Positions 1 to 6,740 of a stretch of 9,063 nucleotides of DNA are shown here, piece by piece. The notes under the pieces were generated by a model. The model had not been told where the DNA came from. It searched no databases and saw nothing but the letters and a program-made list of their open reading frames with translations. Origin of the DNA: CAZXEU01 sp964639665 (lineage in GTDB: Bacteria; Bacteroidota; Rhodothermia; Rhodothermales; Bin80); contig CAZXEU010000131.1 of NCBI GenBank assembly GCA_964639665.1, forward strand, positions 1 through 9,063, in the 5' to 3' direction. The number at the start of each line of letters is the position of its first letter. Positions within the stretch are counted from its first letter, which is position 1. Made by a program: the position numbers and the translations under genes.

Positions 1-84
1 CACGGAGGCGCTGCCGATCCCGGCACCCATGCCATAGGCTACGGCGCCTGTGCCGGCGCCCACCCGGCCCCGCTCCGCACCCGT
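1..84 (-). other. Inverted fragment of the P1 aminopeptidase gene
   Basis: Read from 84 down to 1, the minus strand gives 28 open codons that match the conserved core of DmpA-type (P1, Peptidase_S58) aminopeptidases: a VGAGTGA motif followed by GMGAGIGSASV. The last 20 codons duplicate codons 85-144 of the plus strand. The first eight, TGAERGRV, are found only here and supply the residues just before the motif that the plus-strand copy lacks. In this family the precursor cuts itself near this motif to expose an N-terminal nucleophile (Ser in DmpA). The residue directly before VGAGTG here is Arg, so I cannot name the nucleophile; the Thr of GAGTG is one candidate. The fragment has no start or stop in the window and is probably not a separate gene. 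Confidence 0.8.
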
Positions 85-144
85 GGCGCCGGCACAGGCG
101 CCGTAGCCTATGGCATGGGTGCCGGGATCGGCAGCGCCTCCGTG
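1..144. repeat. Perfect 60-bp inverted repeat with 24-base spacer (fold-back)
   Basis: Bases 1-60 are the exact reverse complement of bases 85-144, separated by spacer 61-84, with no mismatch. Both arms encode the same protein segment, from GAGTGAVAYG to GIGSASV. The plus strand does so in arm 85-144, which continues into the aminopeptidase gene. The minus strand does so in arm 60-1. The spacer makes family sense only on the minus strand, where 84-61 plus the start of the arm reads AERGRVGAGTGAVAYG. On the plus strand the same spacer gives HPAPLRTR, which does not resemble the family. The left 84 bases are therefore an inverted copy of the sequence that should precede and include arm 85-144. 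A long perfect hairpin at the window edge is typical of a chimeric fold-back from amplification or assembly. A genuine inverted duplication is the alternative. Confidence 0.95.
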
Positions 145-537
145 CGCCTTGCGGATGCCTGCACCGTGGGCGTGCTGACGCTAGCCCGGCATGGCCGGCG
201 CGAAGATCTGGTAATCAGTGGAGAGCAGAAGCGTGGCGCGCTTGACGCCATTGCCGTGCGTGCTAACGCTTCGCCTTGCGCCGTAAGCATCCTGGCCACG
301 GATGCTCCGCTTGCCCCGCATCGTCTGGATGCGCTCTGCCGCAGCGTGGCCCGCGGCTGGGCAGATATGGGATGGACCATTGAAGACAGCGGCGCGGCCA
401 TCGGCTTTGCTACGGGAGAGGCCTCCGATGCGCCGGCGGGCCTGGAACGGGTCGCGAGGGAAGCGGCCGCCGAGTCGGTACTGGACGCCCTGCTGCACGG
501 GGAGGAGCAGTTAGGCAGCGCGCTGGATCAGTCGTGA
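85..537 (+). CDS. P1 family (DmpA-type) aminopeptidase, C-terminal part only
   Basis: This is the C-terminal half, about 150 residues, of an L-aminopeptidase/D-esterase-like protein (Peptidase_S58, DmpA/BapA superfamily). These are Ntn-hydrolase-fold enzymes that self-cleave into alpha and beta chains and remove N-terminal residues from small peptides, amides or beta-peptides. Visible family landmarks are GAGTGAVAYG at the start, GIGSASV, TVGVLTLARHGRREDLVI, the ATDAPLAPHRLDALCR block, the IGFATG strand, and the closing helix ESVLDALLHGEEQLG. Together these correspond roughly to the beta chain. Complete family members usually run about 320-370 residues, so the N-terminal half is missing. The frame is open upstream of 85, but there it enters the fold-back spacer and is not homologous. 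The ATG at 115 is an internal codon in the conserved core, not a believable start. The stop overlaps the next gene's GTG by four bases, suggesting translational coupling. Confidence 0.85.
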   Translation, partial: GAGTGAVAYGMGAGIGSASVRLADACTVGVLTLARHGRREDLVISGEQKRGALDAIAVRANASPCAVSILATDAPLAPHRLDALCRSVARGWADMGWTIEDSGAAIGFATGEASDAPAGLERVAREAAAESVLDALLHGEEQLGSALDQS

Positions 538-1832
538 ACCGGCCGCGCATTGTGACCGAGCTGCCAGGGCCCGAGGCACGCAAGCTGATCGCGGCCGAGC
601 GTCGCGCCGCGTCCACGTCGCTGATCAAGGAATACCCGCTGGTGGCCGCCCGGGGCCGCGGCATCATGATTGAGGATGTGGACGGCAACCGCTTTCTGGA
701 TTTCATGTCCGGCATCGCCGTCACGCTGACCGGACATTGCCATCCGGAGGTCGTGTCTCGGCTGACAGAGCAGGCTTCGCAGCTGCTCCACGTCTGCGGC
801 ACGGACTTTCATTACGGATCCTATGCAGAGCTGTGCAATCGCCTGGCGGCGCTCGGCCCGGGCGGCGCCTGGCGCGTCTACCTCGGCAACTCGGGAGCCG
901 AGGCCGTAGAGGCGGCCATCAAGCTGGCCCGCTACCACACCGGGCGCCCCGGCATCATAGCCTTTGACGGGGCGTTTCACGGGCGCACGTACGGCGCCAT
1001 GAGTCTGACCAACAGCAAGGTGGTCCAGCGTGCGGGGTTCGGTCCGCTGCTGCCCGGGGTCTACCACGTGCCGTATGCCGCCTGCACGGAATGCGCGTAC
1101 GGCAACGCGCGCGGCTCGTGCGCTGACGTGTGCATAGGCAGCTGGTCGGAGCGTTTGTTCAGCCGCACCGTGGCGCCGTCCGAGGTGGCGGCCATTATCG
1201 TGGAGCCCATTCAGGGAGAAGGCGGGCACGGCCGGCCCCGGCCCGAATTTTTCCGGCGCCTCAGGAAGTTGTGCGACGAGCACGGGATGCTGCTCATCGC
1301 GGACGAAATCCAGACCGGCATGGGGCGCACGGGCACCTTCTTTGCCCTGGAGCACGCTGGCATAGTCCCGGATATCATAACGCTGGCCAAGGGACTCGGC
1401 TCGGGACTGCCCATCAGCGCTACCTTGGCTCGGGAGGAAATCATGACATGGCCGCGCGGCAGCCACGGCAGCACGTTTGGCGGCAATCCCGTCTCGTGCG
1501 CGGCGGCAAACGCGACACTGGAACTCATCCTGGGTGGCCTGATGGACAATGCCCGGCAGACGGGCGCGCTTCTGCGCGCACGACTCGAAGACCTGGCGCG
1601 CTCGCACGAGGGGATCACGGAAGTGCGAGGCCTCGGCCTGATGCTGGCGCTGGCTTTCCGCGAAGCAGCCCAGGCGGCGGCCTTCGAGCAGGCATGCTTT
1701 AGGCGCGGCCTGCTGGTCCTGGTATGCGGGGCCAGGGCCGTGCGCCTTGCGCCTCCCATGATCCTGTCAGGCGACGACGTGGTTGCGGCCTGCGCCATCA
1801 TGGATGCCGTGCTGACAGAAGACCTTGGGTAG
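534..1832 (+). CDS. Class III PLP-dependent aminotransferase (broad amino-acid / GABA / ornithine type)
   Basis: This 432-residue fold-type I PLP enzyme belongs to the acetylornithine/4-aminobutyrate aminotransferase class. The GNSGAEA loop (about 118-124) and AFHGRT (147-152) form the cofactor pocket. ADEIQTGMGRTG holds the Asp that contacts the pyridine nitrogen (D257), and TLAKGLGSGLP holds the Schiff-base lysine K286. STFGGNPVSCAAA follows, then a normal C-terminal domain. The N-terminal PRIVTELPGPEARKLI closely resembles the PRIVVEPPGPKAREVI opening I recall from archaeal aminotransferase-like amino-acid racemases (Pyrococcus type). Omega-transamination and PLP racemisation are therefore both possible. 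That opening supports the GTG start at 534, which overlaps the peptidase stop as GTGA and has no clear Shine-Dalgarno. A cysteine-rich insertion (C184, C187, C196, C200) follows the small-domain crossover. Class assignment is secure; the substrate is not. Confidence 0.93.
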   Translation: MNRPRIVTELPGPEARKLIAAERRAASTSLIKEYPLVAARGRGIMIEDVDGNRFLDFMSGIAVTLTGHCHPEVVSRLTEQASQLLHVCGTDFHYGSYAELCNRLAALGPGGAWRVYLGNSGAEAVEAAIKLARYHTGRPGIIAFDGAFHGRTYGAMSLTNSKVVQRAGFGPLLPGVYHVPYAACTECAYGNARGSCADVCIGSWSERLFSRTVAPSEVAAIIVEPIQGEGGHGRPRPEFFRRLRKLCDEHGMLLIADEIQTGMGRTGTFFALEHAGIVPDIITLAKGLGSGLPISATLAREEIMTWPRGSHGSTFGGNPVSCAAANATLELILGGLMDNARQTGALLRARLEDLARSHEGITEVRGLGLMLALAFREAAQAAAFEQACFRRGLLVLVCGARAVRLAPPMILSGDDVVAACAIMDAVLTEDLG

Positions 1833-1834
1833 GG
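1827..1834 (+). promoter_or_regulatory. Ribosome binding site supporting the ATG at 1837
   Basis: The purine-rich GGGTAGGG spans the aminotransferase stop codon and lies just upstream of the ATG at 1837. It favours that ATG over the TTG at 1825, which lies before this site, and over the ATG at 1855. The spacing is short (2 bases from AGGG, 7 from the first GGG), so the support is moderate. Confidence 0.45.
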
Positions 1835-1836
1835 CC

Positions 1837-2052
1837 ATGTCCCGGTTTTTTGCCATGTCGCGGGGCGACCGCGCCTATCTCGCGGCACTGCTGCTCTTTG
1901 CGGCGCTTGCGTTCTTGCCTTGGACCCGGGACGTGAGCCTTGCGGGCCTTGCGCTCTTCGGGTGGCTCATGGCCGCGCTCATGGTCGCGGCGCCGCTGGT
2001 GGCACTGCTCCGGCTAATGGCCTGGCGAAAAAGGGAGGGCGATGGCGGTTGA
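1837..2052 (+). CDS. Small two-helix membrane protein, putative symporter partner
   Basis: This 71-residue hydrophobic protein has two predicted transmembrane segments. One is at about residues 13-28 (YLAALLLFAALAFLPW) and one at about 36-58 (AGLALFGWLMAALMVAAPLVALL). A short polar link WTRDVS joins them, and the C-terminus is basic (WRKRE), suggesting that end is cytoplasmic. I do not recognise a named family with certainty. The layout resembles the small accessory membrane proteins (such as DUF3311-like ones) often encoded directly before SSS symporters. It begins 4 bases after the aminotransferase stop, and its last codons overlap the symporter start by 11 bases, a strong sign of coupled translation and perhaps a fixed stoichiometry with the transporter. 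The role in complex assembly or stability is inferred from context only. A TTG at 1825 would add four residues but is less likely. Confidence 0.75.
   Translation: MSRFFAMSRGDRAYLAALLLFAALAFLPWTRDVSLAGLALFGWLMAALMVAAPLVALLRLMAWRKREGDGG
2033..2039 (+). promoter_or_regulatory. Strong Shine-Dalgarno for the symporter gene
   Basis: AAGGGAGGG ends three bases before the ATG at 2042, giving a good match to the anti-Shine-Dalgarno core (GGGAGG). It lies inside the end of the small membrane protein gene and fixes the symporter start. It is the best ribosome binding site seen in the left operon, hinting at high symporter translation. Confidence 0.6.
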
Positions 2053-3490
2053 GCGCACGCTCGTCGTGGCGTACTTGCTTGCCTGCCTGGCGATCGGGAT
2101 CGCCGCTTCCCGGCGGGTGCTCGGATCGAAAGAAGAGTACTGGGTAGCCGGCAGGCGCATTTCGACGGGGGTCAATGCCGTCGCCATCATGGCGGCCCTC
2201 GCAAGCGGCGGCTCCATCATCGGCGTGATGGGGCTGGCCTACGGGCGCGGCATTCCGTTCGCGCTTTCCCTGTTTGCGGGCGCCGTGGTGGGCTTTCCGC
2301 TGGCGTCGATTCTGGTCGCCCGGCCGCTGCGCAACTTCGGTCGCTTTACCATCACGGATTTTCTGGCGTACCGCTATCCGGGGACCGCGATGCGCGTCCT
2401 GGTGCCTGCGCTGATCGTGGTCAGCTTTACCGCCTATATCGTGGCGCAGATGAAAGCTGCCGGCATAACGGCGGAGCTGCTTCTCGGCATCCCCTACCAG
2501 AGCGCCGTGGGTCTTGCCGCCATTGTGTTCATCGTTTACGTATCCATTGGCGGGATGGTGGCCGTGACGTGGACGGACGTGGTGCAGGGGGCCATGATGC
2601 TGCTCGTCGTTGGTGGCATCGCATTGGCAATCGCCCTTCGCGAAGGCTCGCCCCTTGAAATGCTCAGCCAGGCGCGCAGCGCGGGGATTGATCTAGGCGC
2701 GGCACTCGATCAGCCGTTTGCCAGTTACGCCGGATCGTTCGTGGTCTGGGCGGCGGCCATTCCCGTCATTCCGCACATCGTGATGCGCGTCTTCTCGGCA
2801 CGGGATGCCCGCTCCGCGCGCATCTCGCTAAACCTTGCCATGATCGCCTTCAGCTGCATGGTGCTCCTTGCGGTTCTGGTGATTGTGCCCTACGGCGCCG
2901 CCTCGTTCTCTGACTTGGCGGATCCGGACACCGTCTTTCTGCGCGTGATGGAGCAGGCATTCCCTCCCCTGGTTCGGGGACTCGCGGTGGCGGCCGTCAT
3001 GGCAGCCGTCATGTCCACCACGGATGCCTTGCTGCTGGCCTGCAGCTCTGCCATCGCGCACGACATGCTGGGCCACCTCCGGCTTGGACCGAAAGCCCGG
3101 GCAGGCATCAACATGGCCACCGTCTGGGTCGTGGGACTGGTGGCCATGGTGCTGGCATTTTCGCCGCCCGTACTGCTTACCGAGCTGTATTCCGCGGCCA
3201 TCGGGCTGCTGAGCGCCGCGCTCTTTGTACCAACCGTGGCCGGACTGTGGTGGAAGAGAGCCGGGCCTGCAGGCGGCATGGCGTCCGCCGTCGCGGGCGC
3301 GGGCACATACCTGGCCGCCGAGCTTTCGTCCGCGTTGCCTTCGCTGTCTGCGATACTGTTGGCGCTGCCGGCATCCGCCCTGGCCATGTGGGTCTTTGCC
3401 AGAACGCCGCCGGATGCGCAGCTGGTGGAAGGCATACGCCTGTTGCACGCTGGCAGATCGGCCACAGGCAGCCAGACGGATGCCGCGTGA
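2042..3490 (+). CDS. Sodium:solute symporter (SSS family)
   Basis: This 482-residue inner-membrane carrier is of the SSS type (PutP/ActP/vSGLT fold), coupling Na+ entry to solute uptake. A first helix at about 4-22 is followed by EEYWVAGRRIS and the SGGSIIGVMGLAYGRG segment (55-70), which lines the substrate and Na+ pocket. IGGMVAVTWTDVVQGAMML (169-187) is the classic family signature. PHIVMRVFSARD (244-255) resembles acetate/monocarboxylate-type members. VMSTTDALLLACSSAIAHDM (323-342) carries the Ser-Thr pair (S325, T326) of the Na2 site. AGLWWKRAGPAGG (400-412) is also typical. Hydrophobicity fits about 13 helices, the usual number. It is the last gene of the left operon and is translationally coupled to the small membrane protein. 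Substrate is unknown; operon partners point to an amino acid, beta-amino acid, small peptide or related carboxylate, while the sequence leans toward the ActP-like branch. Confidence 0.92.
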   Translation: MAVERTLVVAYLLACLAIGIAASRRVLGSKEEYWVAGRRISTGVNAVAIMAALASGGSIIGVMGLAYGRGIPFALSLFAGAVVGFPLASILVARPLRNFGRFTITDFLAYRYPGTAMRVLVPALIVVSFTAYIVAQMKAAGITAELLLGIPYQSAVGLAAIVFIVYVSIGGMVAVTWTDVVQGAMMLLVVGGIALAIALREGSPLEMLSQARSAGIDLGAALDQPFASYAGSFVVWAAAIPVIPHIVMRVFSARDARSARISLNLAMIAFSCMVLLAVLVIVPYGAASFSDLADPDTVFLRVMEQAFPPLVRGLAVAAVMAAVMSTTDALLLACSSAIAHDMLGHLRLGPKARAGINMATVWVVGLVAMVLAFSPPVLLTELYSAAIGLLSAALFVPTVAGLWWKRAGPAGGMASAVAGAGTYLAAELSSALPSLSAILLALPASALAMWVFARTPPDAQLVEGIRLLHAGRSATGSQTDAA

Positions 3491-3571
3491 CCGCAGGTGC
3501 GCACGAGGCGCCGGAGCCAGCACAAAGCGGGCACCTTTGCAGTCCATGCCTGCGCGTGCTCCGGCCGGACA

Positions 3572-3585
3572 ATTCCCGCGGGAAT
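3572..3585. repeat. 14-bp perfect palindrome between convergent operons
   Basis: ATTCCCGCGGGAAT is perfectly self-complementary and lies in the gap between the symporter stop and the cusA stop. With no loop and no T-run it is not a standard intrinsic terminator. Its position after both operons makes a promoter operator unlikely too. It could extrude as part of a larger fold with the adjacent inverted repeat. Confidence 0.5.
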
Positions 3586-3631
3586 GGGGAGGGAAGCAGG
3601 GCGCGCCGCGGCTAGCGCTCCCGCCCCTTCC
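3581..3631. terminator. Imperfect inverted repeat, possible bidirectional terminator
   Basis: Left arm 3581-3597 (GGAATGGGGAGGGAAGC) can pair with right arm 3617-3631 (GCTCCCGCCCCTTCC). It forms about 14 pairs with two single-base bulges and one mismatch, around a GC-rich loop of 19 bases. It spans the cusA stop codon and sits at the meeting point of two converging operons, where a terminator is expected. Neither side has a following run of T, so it would be atypical; it could act by stalling or with Rho. The rest of the gap 3491-3580 shows no gene-like frame. Confidence 0.3.
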
Positions 3632-6600
3632 GCTGCCAGAGAAGCGAATACAGAGCGGGAAGTATTACCAGCGTTAGCACAGCGCTTGAAAGCAGGCCTC
3701 CCACCATGGGCGTCGCAATGCGCCGCATCACCTCGGCGCCCGTGCCGGTGGACAGCATCAGGGGAAGCAGCGCCAGTGCGGTAGTCATCACCGTCATCAC
3801 CAGGGGCCGCAGGCGTTCTGTGGCACCTTCCTCCAGCGCTGCCCGTACGCTGCCCGGTTGCCCCGCACTGCGGTAGCTGTCCAGCGCATTGCGCAATGAG
3901 AGCTGCATCACTATCCCCGTTTCCGCGGCCAGGCCCACCAGTGCAATGAAGCCGACGGCGACCGCCACGCTCCACTGGTAGTCGAGGGCCGTCATGAGCC
4001 AAATGCCTCCCACGACGGCAAACGGAAGCGAGGCCATGAGCATCAGGGGCTCGGTCAGATTGCGGGAATGCACCAGCAGAATCAGGAGGATGATGGCCAG
4101 CGTCACCGGAATCAGCACACCAAGCCTCCTGTTTGCGCGCTGAAGGTATTCGTACCGACCGGTCCATTCGGTAGCATAGCCGGGCGGCAGCTCCACGCGC
4201 CGGGCAACCTCCCGCCTTGCCATGGAGACGAATCCTCCAATGTCGGTTCCGGGTGCCAGGTCAACGTACACCCACGAGGCGCGTCTTGCGTTTTCGCTCT
4301 TGATTACGGGCGGACCGTCGGCGACCGATATCCGCGCCACCTGCCCGAGCGGGACTGCGCCGCCTGACGTGGGGACGAGCAGCTGCCGAAGCGTGGCCGG
4401 ACTGGACCGGAAGTCGCGGGCGAACCGCACATTTACGTCGTAGCGTTCCAGACCTTCTACAGTTGTGGTCACGGTCTGGCCTCCAAGGCCACTCGCTACG
4501 ACCGCCAGCACATCGGCTGTCGTGAGTCCGTGCCTTGCCGCCTCCAACCGGTCAACGTCAATGTCCAGGAACGATCCTCCCGTGGCGCGGTCCGCGTAAA
4601 CGGACCAGGCATGGGGACGCAGCACCTCTTCGATCTCGGTGCCGATCCGCTCCAGCACGGACAGGTCGGGTCCGGTAATCCTGATACCGACCGGAGTCCT
4701 TACTCCCGTTGACAACATATCCTGCCGGCCCTGGATGGGCATGGTCCAGGCGTTGTTCAATCCGGGAAGCTGCAGGGCCTGGTCAAACTCCCGCACGAGC
4801 TGCTGCCAGGTCATGCCGCTGCGCCACTCGGTGCGGTCTTTCAGGGCGATGGTGGTCTCAATCATGGATAGCGGAGCAGGATCGGTGGCCGTTTCGGCGC
4901 GGCCCACCTTGCCGAAGACCGAGGCCACCTCCGGAAACTGCTTCAGGATCCGATTCGTCTGCGCGAGCACTTCCGCGGCCTTGCGCGGACTGACTCCCGG
5001 CAGCGTGGTCGGCATGTACAGCATGTCGCCTTCCCTGAGCGGAGGCATGAATTCGGAGCCGATCTGCGGCGCGGGCACAAACGTTCGGTCGAAGAGCAGT
5101 TGCTGAATCGGCAGAAAGGAAAGCGCCAAGCACAAGAGCCCGGCCCCCACCACGGCCCGCGGGCGGCGCACGGCCAGCCGCAGCACGGGTCCATACAGGC
5201 GTACCAGGAAGCCGGAAAGGGGATTGTTTGCCTCGGACCGCATCCTGCCTTTCAGCAGCACGGCCATGAGCGCGGGCACCATGGTAATGGCCAGAATGGA
5301 CGCCGCGGCCATGGCATAGGTCTTGGTAAATACCAGTGGCCGAAAAAGCCGGCCCTCCACGTCCTCCAGAGCCAGAACAGGCAGGAAGGAGACGGTAACG
5401 ATAAGCAGCGAGAAGAACAGGCTGGGGCCGACTTCCCGGGCGGCCTCGGTGATGACTATCCGGCGCGAAGCGTCCGGGCCGGCCTGTTCCAGCCGCTTGT
5501 GTGCAGTCTCTACCATGACGATAGAGGCATCGACCAGCACGCCGATGGCAATCGCAATGCCTCCCAGCGACATGACGTTTGCGTTGAGCCCCGACATGAA
5601 AAGTAGCAGCATCGCCATCAGCACCGCCATGGGGACTGCAAGAAGTGCCACGAATGCACTCCGCACGTGCAGCAGGAATAGCATGACAAGGAGGGCGACG
5701 ACGACAAGCTCTTCCGCGATTCCCCGCGCGAGCGTCTGAATGGCCCTGGAGATAAGTACCGACCTGTCGTACTCGATGGAAACGGCCACGCCCGAAGGCA
5801 GGCTCGGCTCAAGCTCGTCGAGGCGCATCTTCACGCGTTCAATGACCCTCCGGGCGTTTTCGCCGTGACGCATGAGCACGATGCCGCCCACGACCTCGCC
5901 TTCTCCGTTGCGCTCCGCTATGCCGCGCCGGAGCTGGGGCCCCAGGCGCACGGTGGCCACGTCGCCTACGGTGACCGTGGTTCCGCCATAGGAGCCAAGA
6001 GGCACGGCGCGAATGTCGTCCGTTCCGCGCAAGTATCCCCGCCCTATGACGATAAATTCCCGCTCGGCCATCTCAAGGATTCTGCCGCCTACGTCCGTAT
6101 TGCCGGCCCGGAGGCCTTCCCTTAGCTGCGCAAGCGTAATGCCGAACGCGGAGAGCTTTTGCGGATCAACCACAACCTGGTACTGCTTCTCGAAGCCTCC
6201 GACCGTGGCCACTTCGCTGACACCGTCCACCGCCTGCAGTTCGTACCGCAGGAAGAAATCCTGCAGGCTTCTGAGCTGCGCAAGGTCATACGTGCCAGTC
6301 GTGTCCCGAAGGGCATACTGGAAAATCCAGCCCACGCCCGTGGCGTCGGGACCAAGCACCGGGCGCGCGTTGTCGGGCAACGAGGCCGACGCCTGGTTGA
6401 GGTATTCCATGACCCGCGAGCGGGCCCAGTAAAGGTCCGTGCCATCCTCGAAAACGACGTACACGAAGGACGTGCCAAAAAGCGAGAAGCCCCGTACGGT
6501 TTGCGCATGCGGGACGGAAAGCATGCCTGTGGCCAGGGGATACGTAACCTGGGTCTCTACTACCTCCGGTCCCTGGCCGGGATACTCCGTCTTGACAATG

Positions 6601-6740
6601 ACCTGGACGTCGGAAAGGTCGGGGATAACGTCAACGGGAGTGCTCAGCATGGCCCATGCGCCGAGCGCAGACAGCAGCGCGGCACACAGCAGGACAAGGA
6701 GTCTTTCCCGGACGCTCCACTCAATGATGCGCGTGATCAT
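3612..6740 (-). CDS. cusA: CusA-type Cu(I)/Ag(I) efflux RND pump
   Basis: This 1042-residue inner-membrane RND transporter drives metal export by proton antiport and docks with the adaptor and outer-membrane channel (E. coli CusA is about 1047 residues). Near-diagnostic segments are STPVDVIPDLSDVQVIVKTEYPGQ, TVRGFSLFGTSFVYVVFEDGTD and ELNGEGEV-like ERNGEGEVVGG. GGIAIAIGVLVDASIVMVE carries the TM4 proton-relay Asp (D404). The periplasmic metal site is intact: M576 (LYMPTTLPG), M626 and E628 (SMIETT) and M675 (DMLSTG) match the three-methionine plus Glu site of CusA, arguing for Cu/Ag rather than Zn/Co/Ni. GLAAE (E940) keeps the TM11 Glu, but the Lys usual in RPKxMTV is Leu (L980). I chose the ATG at 6740, which gives the family N-terminus MITRIIEWSVRER. 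A TTG at 6770 would add ten residues. It overlaps cusB by 20 bases with no clear Shine-Dalgarno, so it is likely coupled. Confidence 0.96.
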   Translation of the reverse strand: MITRIIEWSVRERLLVLLCAALLSALGAWAMLSTPVDVIPDLSDVQVIVKTEYPGQGPEVVETQVTYPLATGMLSVPHAQTVRGFSLFGTSFVYVVFEDGTDLYWARSRVMEYLNQASASLPDNARPVLGPDATGVGWIFQYALRDTTGTYDLAQLRSLQDFFLRYELQAVDGVSEVATVGGFEKQYQVVVDPQKLSAFGITLAQLREGLRAGNTDVGGRILEMAEREFIVIGRGYLRGTDDIRAVPLGSYGGTTVTVGDVATVRLGPQLRRGIAERNGEGEVVGGIVLMRHGENARRVIERVKMRLDELEPSLPSGVAVSIEYDRSVLISRAIQTLARGIAEELVVVALLVMLFLLHVRSAFVALLAVPMAVLMAMLLLFMSGLNANVMSLGGIAIAIGVLVDASIVMVETAHKRLEQAGPDASRRIVITEAAREVGPSLFFSLLIVTVSFLPVLALEDVEGRLFRPLVFTKTYAMAAASILAITMVPALMAVLLKGRMRSEANNPLSGFLVRLYGPVLRLAVRRPRAVVGAGLLCLALSFLPIQQLLFDRTFVPAPQIGSEFMPPLREGDMLYMPTTLPGVSPRKAAEVLAQTNRILKQFPEVASVFGKVGRAETATDPAPLSMIETTIALKDRTEWRSGMTWQQLVREFDQALQLPGLNNAWTMPIQGRQDMLSTGVRTPVGIRITGPDLSVLERIGTEIEEVLRPHAWSVYADRATGGSFLDIDVDRLEAARHGLTTADVLAVVASGLGGQTVTTTVEGLERYDVNVRFARDFRSSPATLRQLLVPTSGGAVPLGQVARISVADGPPVIKSENARRASWVYVDLAPGTDIGGFVSMARREVARRVELPPGYATEWTGRYEYLQRANRRLGVLIPVTLAIILLILLVHSRNLTEPLMLMASLPFAVVGGIWLMTALDYQWSVAVAVGFIALVGLAAETGIVMQLSLRNALDSYRSAGQPGSVRAALEEGATERLRPLVMTVMTTALALLPLMLSTGTGAEVMRRIATPMVGGLLSSAVLTLVILPALYSLLWQRKGRER

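Noticed and set aside
108..401. Minus-strand frame starting in the inverted repeat region
   Set aside because: It is antisense to the aminopeptidase C-terminal part, where the plus strand carries clear family motifs. The inverted repeat explains the odd sequence at the edge.
528..1607. Long open frame on the minus strand opposite the aminotransferase (359 codons)
   Set aside because: The plus strand has a complete, motif-bearing aminotransferase here. The antisense product has no recognisable domain and a composition typical of GC-rich shadow frames.
2890..4167. 425-codon minus-strand frame crossing the symporter, the gap and the end of cusA
   Set aside because: It overlaps two well-supported genes in other frames, is low-complexity Ala/Arg/Pro-rich, and has no domain pattern.
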